Shown in pieces: positions 56,218-64,000 of a stretch of DNA of 64,000 bases. This DNA is from Catonia carolina (lineage: Eukaryota > Arthropoda > Insecta > Hemiptera > Achilidae). Both the position numbers and the translations under genes were made by a program. The notes beneath the pieces were generated by a model that worked only from the letters and a program-made list of their open reading frames with translations, searched no databases and was not told where the DNA came from. The DNA lies in NCBI GenBank assembly GCA_035578175.1, contig JAQMRL010000002.1, forward strand, positions 129,520,171 to 129,584,170, read 5' to 3'. The first letter of the stretch is position 1. Each line of letters begins with the position of its first letter.

Positions 56218-57074
56218 CTTGCTTCTTTTACCACGTTTATTTTAAAATTTAAATTTCTATAGGAAACCATATAACTGATATTTCATAATAATTTTAAAAT
56301 TCTATTAATTAATTTACCGGGGAACATATCACAGATCTGGAAAACACAAGAAATACCATAAATTACTAGCGTTATCGCGACAGAAACTAAGTAAGTACAA
56401 ATTAGTTACAAATAAAGAAATGAACCAGGATGTACTACAGCAAAATTACGTGTGTACTTATTAACACAAACACCTAATACTATCAATGACGATAGTATTT
56501 GAATAAAAATAAAAATTACATTATCAAAAAAATAATAACTGATAACAAACAACTACTTTACATTGTCTAATAGATACTTGAAACGATGATAAACTGAATT
56601 CACTAAATGACTCACAATTTTCAAAAATTAAATTCAAGTATTTGAATAATGAATTCATAAGACCTCTTAAAATATTATATTTTAGAAACCAAAAGATTAA
56701 TTTATTAAAATTTATAAAATCCACTCAATTTTCGTTACATAACAACAGAAGAATACATATGAGGAACGATACGGAAATATATTCCTCAATTATCGTTATC
56801 ACACAAGGAAATTTTCTGAAATTGCTGGTTAGCGATAATAAAAGCTTAACTGAAAATACTTGGCCGCTGATTTTACTTTGCCATTTTTCTCAGTTCCAAT
56901 AATTGCGAAATAACTTAGATAACGGGATTAATTTTTATTTTTATACGTACCATAAAAATAACACACAAGGTTGCTGTAATTAATAAACTACAATGACAAT
57001 AAAGTTTTACTTTACATTACATACAATGACAATGATGTGACGGGGCAAATTATGTTTTAACAACAATAGTTTTT
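56218..57074. other. upstream of exon 1: possible 5' UTR, no clear promoter
   Basis: Acceptor-like TTTCCTATAG (minus strand, about 56262) could bound a 5' UTR exon. A plus-strand frame (56642-56902) behind an acceptor-like TATATTTTAG remains open to TAA but matches nothing I know. Confidence 0.3.
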
Positions 57075-57235
57075 ACTTTCTCTTGGCTATACGAATATAT
57101 ATTTATATATATAGGAACGAAAGTATTGTTTTCATGTCGATTTTTCAAAATCGAGTTTTCACCAAACTACACGTTTTTAGACCCCCTGAACCCAAAAAAC
57201 ATGTTTTTAGCGATTGGTATGTGTGTGTCGGTGCG

Positions 57236-57282
<47 letters not shown>

Positions 57283-58176
57283 GTGTGTGTGCGTGTGTGT
57301 GTGTGTGCGCGCGCGCGCGTGTGTGTGTGTGTGCGCGCGCGTGTGTGAGTGTGTGTGTGTGCGTGTGCGCGTGCGTGTGTGTGTGCGTTGTGCATACAGA
57401 ATATCTCAAGAACGGAACATCGTACTAACTTGAAACTTGAAACTTAAGTTACATACCATTACCGGACCCGACACGAATACTTTCATCAAAATCGGTCAAC
57501 CAGAAGTAGTAGTTTATTCGTGTAATTTTTCACTTTTTGCGATTTTCTCAAAAACTGGTCCTACTATTTTTTTAAAAATCGCCTGGTTTACTAAATGTTT
57601 TATGCTCTACAAGATAGGGTAGGCGCCATGTTTGCTGAAATTCTTGGTGAGGCCGTTTTTACGTAAAAAAAAATGTTTTTTAAGATTGCGAATTTAATAT
57701 GCATTTTAGCGCAAAAATTTATATAATAAAAAATGTAGAGAATTTTAAATCCTACAAATTATTTTTTAAACATTTTTTGTATAACGTTTAATTTAGCGGT
57801 AATTAGCGATTTTCTGTTTTTTTTTTCTCACGAAAACGTGCAAAAAATCGATTTTTTTAAGATTTCTGCCTTAGTATGAATTTAAGGACAAAAGTGTACA
57901 ATCAAATTTATAGGAAATTAAAAGATCTACAACTTTTATTTAGAGCATTTTTCTCTACAGAGCCTAGTTTAGAGTGAAAGAGTGATTTTCCGTATTTTTA
58001 AGCTAAACTGAGGTCGATTTTCATTTTGCGTCTTTCACTCTTGATTAAAATAAGGTTATGTTTTTTGACGTTAGTTTTTTGTTTATTTCTAATGTTTTAT
58101 TACTTATGTTAGGTTTTATTGGTCATTATTTGCATTGGCAAGAGAAATTTGTGTGAGTGTTCACACCAGATTTTTC
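57075..58176 (+). repeat. HINE-like repeat, best full-length copy (1.1 kb)
   Basis: Order: terminal ACTTTCTCTTGGCTATACGA; AAGTATTGTTTTCATGTCGA; CCCCTGAACCCAAAAAACAT; a 165-bp (GT/GC)n core at 57220-57392; TCAAAATCGGTCAACCAGAA; GGGTAGGCGCCATGTTTGCT; AAGATTTCTGCCTTAGTATG; CTACAACTTTTATTTAGAGC; subterminal GGCAAGAGAAATTTGTGTGA; end hairpin GTGTGAGTGTTCACAC and CAGATTTTT. Short inverted subterminal repeats, a microsatellite core and a 3' hairpin together resemble HINE/DINE-1 elements mobilised by Helentrons. No coding capacity. Confidence 0.65.
57220..57392 (+). repeat. (GT)n/(GC)n microsatellite
   Basis: Alternating purine-pyrimidine run, mostly GT with blocks of GC (GCGCGCGCGCG). The long CVCV open frames across it are meaningless. 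Confidence 0.95.
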
Positions 58177-59064
58177 TGTTAAGTTTTGTTATTCAATAAA
58201 GTTATCACCTGACATTGACTCTATTTATTCGTTGATTTTCTAGTACTTAATGGAAACTAAGAGTCGGTTCTAGTATTTTTTAACGTCTTTGGTTATTCAT
58301 AAGCTGGACTTCCATCTGGCATTGAGTAGAAGGTTTTAGTAGGGTCTTTCGTATTCCGTCGGGTTCTAGTAGGAAATATACATAACCTTATTTACTCGAA
58401 AGATCTTTAATCGCTTTTATGAAACTGCATTCGGTTGTTATGTGTCAGAGTGAAAATAGCTACGAAGGTAGTCGGTGTTATTACTGGATCACTATAGAAA
58501 GTGTTTAAAGAAGTGAGTTTCTAAACCGGTTTCATGTAAGTACGGTGTGAAATACGATAAATAAAATAGAGAGCATTGTATTCAGGTGAACATTTATTTG
58601 ATTGTAAATGCCCATCTTTCTTTTTAGTTAAGTTTAGTTTAAGCTTTTAAGTTTGTAATAACATTTTGTAATCAATCAAGTCTAATAATTTTGAATTATG
58701 GATATAGGAATTTTGATCTGTTTGTCTGTTACGGTATTACGCAACCAGAAATGATCAGGATTGACAACAAAAATGTCCCCAACGCCTTTTCTATTTGAGT
58801 TGTGTACGCCAACATAGAACTGTACCTACTATCACGACGCATGTGTAACACAAGTGACGTAAACTTTGACCAATCAAAAAGCGAGCTAGATTCTCCTCCA
58901 CTTCTCTGATTTCGACAAAAGCGATTGCAATCGAGCAACTACAGTTTAATATATAGCCTACAGTCACGAATCTTATTGGTAGTGAAAAATTCTAACGGAA
59001 ACACTAGCGCTCCAAGGGTCGAGCAAGCTAAGTTAAAAGATTCGTAAACCTCTTGAGTTAAACA
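58177..59064. other. non-repeat stretch with CCAAT and CRE-like motifs
   Basis: Contains GTGACGTAAA (58855), GACCAATCAAAAA (58868) and TTTAATATATAGCC (58946). This could be a promoter for either strand; no transcript is evident. The minus-strand frame 58729-58938 is unsupported. Confidence 0.25.
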
Positions 59065-59245
59065 TTTTAGAAAAATACAGAAAATCACTAATTAACGCTA
59101 AACTAACCGCTGTAGAAAAATATAAAATTATAAAATCAAATTAATTCCTCCGGTTGGCCGATTTTGATAAAAATGTTCACGTTGGGTTCTATAGTGGTAC
59201 TTAACTTAAGTACCAAGTTTCAACTTCGTATACTGTGGACAATTA
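59065..59245 (-). repeat. HINE-like repeat fragment
   Basis: ATCACTAATTAACGCTAAAC and CGGTTGGCCGATTTTGATAA: inner pieces of the family, minus strand, joined by a deletion. Confidence 0.55.
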
Positions 59246-59754
59246 GAAGTGGCACAACTCTTGCTCTACGTGTACACACAGTTCCGCATAAAGTATATCC
59301 ATAACCTATTCTTTCAACAAGGTCTACAAATTTTAATGTACGCAAATGCCTACAACCTTATTACAATGGACAAACTTACAAATAATTATTTCATTTTAAA
59401 ATATGTATTTAATTTGTCCCAGTAAAAATTTAAATTATTAATTACTAGAACTAAACTGCAAACTCACCAAACTATTCTCTACAGACGCACGTAACTAATT
59501 AAACAAATTGGTCTGAATATTTATATTGAACAGAAAATCATTATACGAAAACAAAATATTAGTCACACCGTTATGTTGAACAGATTATTATTAAGAACAG
59601 TGAAAACAAAGCGTAGTGATCGTGCGTGAGTAGTACATTACAGTAGCGATTGTATACTTTTGTGACTGTACCGTCGTTGCATGGCGAGGGGCGAAGAGTG
59701 GATGGAATAGATAAACACCGAAGCGGGTTGTGCCAATTCGAATTGCCCAAGGTA

Positions 59755-59980
59755 TACAAAACTCCGTTGTTGAGATATTTTGTTCACGCATACACACATA
59801 CGCACACACAGACACACATATCGCTAAAAGAAAAAGTTTTTTGGGTTCAGAGACCCTGAAAACGTGTATTCCAGTGAAAAATCGGTTTCAAAAAATTGAC
59901 ATGAAAACAATACTTTCCTTCCCAACAATATTCATACGTAATAATATTCATGTCATTTAAACCCAAGAGAAAGTAAAAAT
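59755..59980 (-). repeat. HINE-like repeat, 5' module
   Basis: ACACACATACGCACACACAG core, GGGTTCAGAGACCCTGAAAA, CAATACTTTCCTTCCCAACA and the terminal CCAAGAGAAAGTAAAA. Confidence 0.65.
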
Positions 59981-60624
59981 ATGTAAAGCTGGTTGCATAA
60001 CGACTGATTGACTGATTAGTTACTGTAGTTAGCCTATCCAACTATCATGCGGCTATTTACAGTCTGTTGTCATTTAAATACATGGGCGCAACTCCGCAAA
60101 ACCGAAAGTAAATGTTTATAGGCCTAGGCTAAGTCTATTCAATTTTTCTTAGGAACTGATGTAAACAAACGCTCTGCATTGCTACTCATTGTATTGTACG
60201 TATTGTGATTACAAAAAATGCTTAGCGCAACCCATCCAAGCCGAAAGAACCGATTCGTGTCTAATTGAAATCGTATTAAACTGCAAAACAGATCGTTGTC
60301 CGGAAAACGAATAAAGCACTAACCTATTCAGAAGAAGCACCGCAGTATTAGTATACTACTACAAACACATAAACATAATATGTTGATAATTAGATATGAC
60401 TAGCTACTGGCGCCTGGCCGTGGAATACAAGCGTCAATCAAATTTTTTCTGCCGTACGCTCATATGATCTGTTTACATCAGCTCCAAATTTCAGTTTGCA
60501 AAAATGTAGAAACAAAGTGGACTGTCGAAACAATCATAATTTGTATTTTACTTATCAAAATTAACAGCTAATAACTATTAGGAAATGCTGATAACCCCTG
60601 TTTCACTACATTTGACATTTTATA
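59981..60624. other. no feature seen
   Basis: Moderately AT-rich sequence without recognised coding or repeat structure. Confidence 0.35.
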
Positions 60625-61165
60625 ATTTTACTTTCTCTTGTTCTACATGAAATACGCCTATAGGCCCTATGAAAAATATGTTTTCATGGAGATAATCCCA
60701 AAAATCAAATTTTTACTGGAAATACACATTTTCAAGTCCCCTGGACCCAAAAACAAAACATTTTTTTACCTATGGTGTGTGTGTGTGCGCGCACACGTGA
60801 AAGAAATATCTCAGAAACGGAAAGACGAAAAGTTTACAAGATAGGGCAAGCGCCATATCGGCTGAAATTCTTGGAAAGGCTGTTTTCTCATAGAAAAAAA
60901 ATGTTTTTTTTTGTTTAACGTCCGACTGTTCTGCAATCACTGCTAATGCCGAAGGTGAATAATGAAATTATTTTTTGTAACGTTTGAAAATATGCCGTGC
61001 CTGAATGTTTAAGATTGGTAGTAAATACAGTAGTTTAAAGAAAAATTAATAGAAAAATTGGATTTTTTAAAGATTTTGGCCTTAATATGCATTCTAGTGC
61101 AAAAGTGTAATAAACAAAGTTTTAGAACATTTAGAAACCAAAAACTTTTAATTTTTTTTAAGAAT
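60625..61165 (+). repeat. HINE-like repeat split by a SINE
   Basis: TTTACTTTCTCTTGTTCTAC start, GTGTGTGTGTGCGCGCACAC core, AAGCGCCATATCGGCTGAAA; a family-1 SINE piece (60905-61008), then AAGATTTTGGCCTTAATATG. Confidence 0.6.
60905..61008 (-). repeat. SINE 3' part (family 1)
   Basis: TTTGTTTAACGTCCGACTGT, TCTGCAATCACTGCTAATGC, GAAAATATGCCGTGCCTGAA. The head is missing; it interrupts the HINE-like repeat. Confidence 0.7.
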
Positions 61166-61990
61166 AAATTGAATTTGTTCAGGCGTATTAGAACTAATGT
61201 AAAATACATTGGTATGCAGGTGCCATCTGTGCGCAGCAAAATTAGTTAGTATTACACAAAAACAAAATCTACCGATACTTTGATTATGTTTATTCACGTA
61301 ATTATAATGTTTTCATCGTCATTAGTAATTATATGAGTTAATTAATGTCTGTAATAATATTGTAAATTATTTATAATACTCTTTATTTGTTCATAATCAT
61401 GTTTATTTTTTAACTACTATTATAAGTGAGGATCACATGCGATACACACGGCCTGGTCCGAGAATATTTTTTCTGGTAGGCGTGAGGATCACAGGTGTTC
61501 CTCACCATTTTTTTGTTTTATCTGACATTGTTTTAACTTTTTCTATTATTTACTCAATATATGAAATGTTTTTGATCAAATTTTGAAATTTTTCTGTGCG
61601 GCCCCTGGTGTAAGTTTAAATTATCATATGGCCTATGCAGGCTTTACCCTTATACATTGTGGCAGCCAACCTGTTAAGGGAAGACTGTACTTTGTATCCC
61701 GCCCATGTTAAATTTGCTATTTTTAGGTACATTTTTCAAAGGTTTGGTAAAAAATAGGAAAATGAAACTTTACACACTATGGGTGTCACAGGTTTCTTCT
61801 CTAGCTACTGACATTTTTTCAATTTAATCTTTGGACTACACCATTTTTTTTTTAAATTATGAATAACATAACATTTTTACGTTAAGTTTACGTCTGACGT
61901 GTTTTGCGTATTACTAATTTTTGGAGCACCTGAGAAAGTAATAAAAATGTTGGTATATGTGGCTATACAAGATAATTAACTGGTAAAAAT
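61166..61990. other. no clear feature
   Basis: AT-rich. GTGAGGATCACATGCGATAC and GTGAGGATCACAGGTGTTCC (about 61428 and 61482) show a small local duplication. No gene seen. Confidence 0.35.
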
Positions 61991-61999
61991 TACAGCCAG

Positions 62000-62420
62000 G
62001 TAGGTTTATTTATTTATTTTTAATTTAAACATTTTTTTGCACAACGCTTAGTTTAGCGGCAATTTTAGTTATTTTCTGTTTTTTCTTTTTATCAAAATCG
62101 GTAAATAATGGGAAATTTTAAGATTGCGGCCTTAGTATGCATTTTACGAAAAAAGTGTATACAATCAAAGTTTAGGAAATTAAAATCCTACAAATTTTAT
62201 TTTTAGCATTTTTCTCTACAGAGCCTAGTTAAGAGGCAATTATTGTTGTATTTTTAAGTTCTACACAGGTTGATTTTCATTTTGGGTCATTCGCTCCTGA
62301 TTAAAATTATGTTATGTTTTTCATTTTACATTGTTTACCTATGATTAAACAAATGTTATGATTTTCATTATTAACATTGGCAAGAGAAAGTCGTGTGAGT
62401 GTTTCAGACCGATTTTTTTT
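62000..62420 (+). repeat. HINE-like repeat, 3' module
   Basis: AAGATTGCGGCCTTAGTATG through GGCAAGAGAAAGTCGTGTGA and the end hairpin; a good match to consensus order. Confidence 0.65.
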
Positions 62421-62754
62421 TAAATTCTAATGAACACTAAATAATTATTTTTATCCGGTATTCTCAAAAAGTAAAACAGAGTATGTAGGTACTTGACAAC
62501 ACTGAAGTTCAACAGTTTGACATAATATGATAAATGCAAGTAGATTACATTTTTTATTGGTGCTATGTGGAATAAAAGGTCGTCATATTTCTCTATAGTA
62601 TTGATTACCTACTTCAATGACTAAGTCCTTTAATATATTATAATAACCAATTTCACTACCCGAGGTTTTCTACACTGTATAAGTTCAAAGTATGTAAATA
62701 CGAATTCGATGTTTATTTCTACAGCATATAAATTGTAACACATTTGTTCCAAAA

Positions 62755-63484
62755 AGATTTGGTGTGATACACTCACACGACTTTCTTTTGCCATGCAAAT
62801 AATAAACAATATAACCTAAAATTAGTAATAAAACATTAGAAATAAACAAAAAAACTAACCTCAAAAACTAACCTTATTTTAATCTTGAGTGAAAGACGCA
62901 AAATAAAAATCAACCTCAGTTTGGCTTAAAAATACGGAAAATCACTCTTTCCCGCTAAACTAGGCTCTGTAGAGAAAAATGATTTAAATAAAAGTTGTAG
63001 ATCTTTTAATTTCCTATAAATTTGATTATAAGAATTTCAGCAAACATGGCGCCTACCCTATCTTGTAGAGCATAAAAAATTTAGTAAACCAGGCGATTTT
63101 TAAAAAAAATCGTAGGACCAGTTTTTGAGAAAATTGCAAAAAAGTGAAAAATTACACGAATAAACTACTACTTCCGGTTGACCAATTTTGATTAAGATGT
63201 TCGTGTCAGGTCCGGTAGTGGTGTCTAAGTTTCAAGTTTCAAGTTCGTACGATGTTCCGTTCTTAAAATATTCTGTTCACAAACGCGCGCGCGCGCGCGT
63301 TTGTGAACAGAATATTTTAAGAACGCGCGCACACGCATACACACACAGACTAATCGCTAAAAACATGTTTTTTGGGTTCAGGGAGTCTGAAAACGTGTAG
63401 ATCAGGTGAAAACTCGATTTCGAAAAATCTACACGAAAACAATACTTTCCTTCCTATATATTCATACAGGCAAGAGAAAGTAAA
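62755..63484 (-). repeat. HINE-like repeat, full length (730 bp), minus strand
   Basis: Right end AGATTTGGTGTGATACACTC first, then the family in reverse order, ending ACAGGCAAGAGAAAGTAAAA. The 3' module joins the 5' module at about 63031. The microsatellite core contains the 68-bp palindrome listed separately. Confidence 0.75.
63258..63325. repeat. 68-bp perfect palindrome with (CG)8 core
   Basis: Arms CGTTCTTAAAATATTCTGTT followed by CACAAA on the left, perfectly mirrored on the right, meet at an alternating CG run of 16 bases. Not one mismatch. The left arm is family sequence (AGAATATCTCAAGAACGGAA-type); the right arm is its inverted duplicate. Confidence 0.95.
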
Positions 63485-63684
63485 AAGTTGTACGGGCTTT
63501 AAAAAAGAAATAATATTGCAACCTACTATGTTCACAGCTCATAATTAATCTATAAATAGTTGAGGGAATAGGTGTTTGTTCTAAGAAATTGTCTATCGTA
63601 TAGGGGTGGAATGTGTTGAACAAGGAATTGAAAGTGTTGGAAGGAAGTGAATTACGATGAACAAGATGTTTTGAACACGAATTC

Positions 63685-64000
63685 AGTTGTTGTTTAGGTC
63701 ATTACCGAAAGGCTGGTTTGGACCTATAAGGCTTTATTAAGTAAAACGGGGTGTGAATTGGTTTACTATTGCCTTCGTCACTGAGTGGAAAAGTAAGCTT
63801 ATCACCAGGCCCTCTGGAAAGCATTTACCCTACAAATGACACCTTCACTTCATTCACCACAGGGTCTGGCTGTATAATGATGAAATTTATTACTCTTAGA
63901 GGAGAGGAGTGTAACTAGTATCTTTTACCCTCTACTTCTTCTGTTCTTAAATGCTTCAGTCGTGTAATTGGCTGACATGTGATAAGAAACAGAACTATTT
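63685..64000 (+). repeat. interspersed repeat B, running off the window
   Basis: AGGTCATTACCGAAAGGCTG, CTTCGTCACTGAGTGGAAAA, CTGACATGTGATAAGAAACA; truncated by the right edge. Confidence 0.65.

Noticed and set aside
54935..54985. TTAAACCC/TTAGAACCC cluster resembling telomeric repeats
   Set aside because: Only about four irregular words, not the insect TTAGG type, and inside a gene intron.
57083..57433. Long overlapping open frames rich in Cys-Val or His-Thr
   Set aside because: They are read-through of a GT/GC microsatellite on both strands.

Overview
This is a window of animal nuclear DNA, AT-rich, intron-rich and crowded with transposable elements. An insect is most likely: mariner, piggyBac, PIF/Harbinger and pogo-type elements, tRNA-derived SINEs and insect-type LINE reverse transcriptases are all present. 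Hemiptera would fit the repeats, but that is only a guess.

One host gene dominates the window. Reading the minus strand I could join 18 exons, all with GT-AG introns and all in phase, from an ATG at 56217 down to 758. Together they encode about 905 residues of the N-terminal half of a full-size ABC transporter of subfamily A (ABCA1/ABCA2 type). The parts are a cytosolic start with a LWKN motif, TM1, a very long first extracellular domain and the TM2-TM6 bundle, ending just before nucleotide-binding domain 1. NBD1 and the second half of the protein must lie beyond base 1. Intron 1 alone spans 16 kb (40116-56151).

Everything else lies in the introns or upstream of exon 1. The DNA transposons include: internally deleted or chimeric mariners (8193-9136, 9739-10673) and mariner fragments (1-397, 15581-15856, 32433-32790); three piggyBac-like TTAA elements (11620-12502, 25724-26662, 50149-50718); PIF/Harbinger-like miniature elements (24418-25034, perhaps 1962-2734); and pogo/jerky and Tc1-like transposase relics. 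5'-truncated LINE copies occur on both strands, two with clear target-site duplications. At least four tRNA-derived SINE families are present; two have different tRNA heads but the same 3' domain. The commonest repeat (about 20 pieces, heaviest at 55-63.5 kb) has subterminal inverted repeats, a GT-microsatellite core and a 3' hairpin, which resembles Helentron-associated (HINE/DINE-1-like) elements.

The most unusual item is a GC-rich unit at about 40800-41400 in intron 1. It has a TATA box and ends in an exact histone-type 3' stem-loop, yet I can read no histone in it. Other oddities are a 68-bp perfect palindrome with a (CG)8 core (63258-63325), a mariner built with two transposase-3' ends, a large inverted duplication centred on a piggyBac element (49773-51158), and palindromic 23-bp tandem repeats next to exon 9. 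I see no authentic tRNA or rRNA gene, no CRISPR array and no bacterial-type operon.
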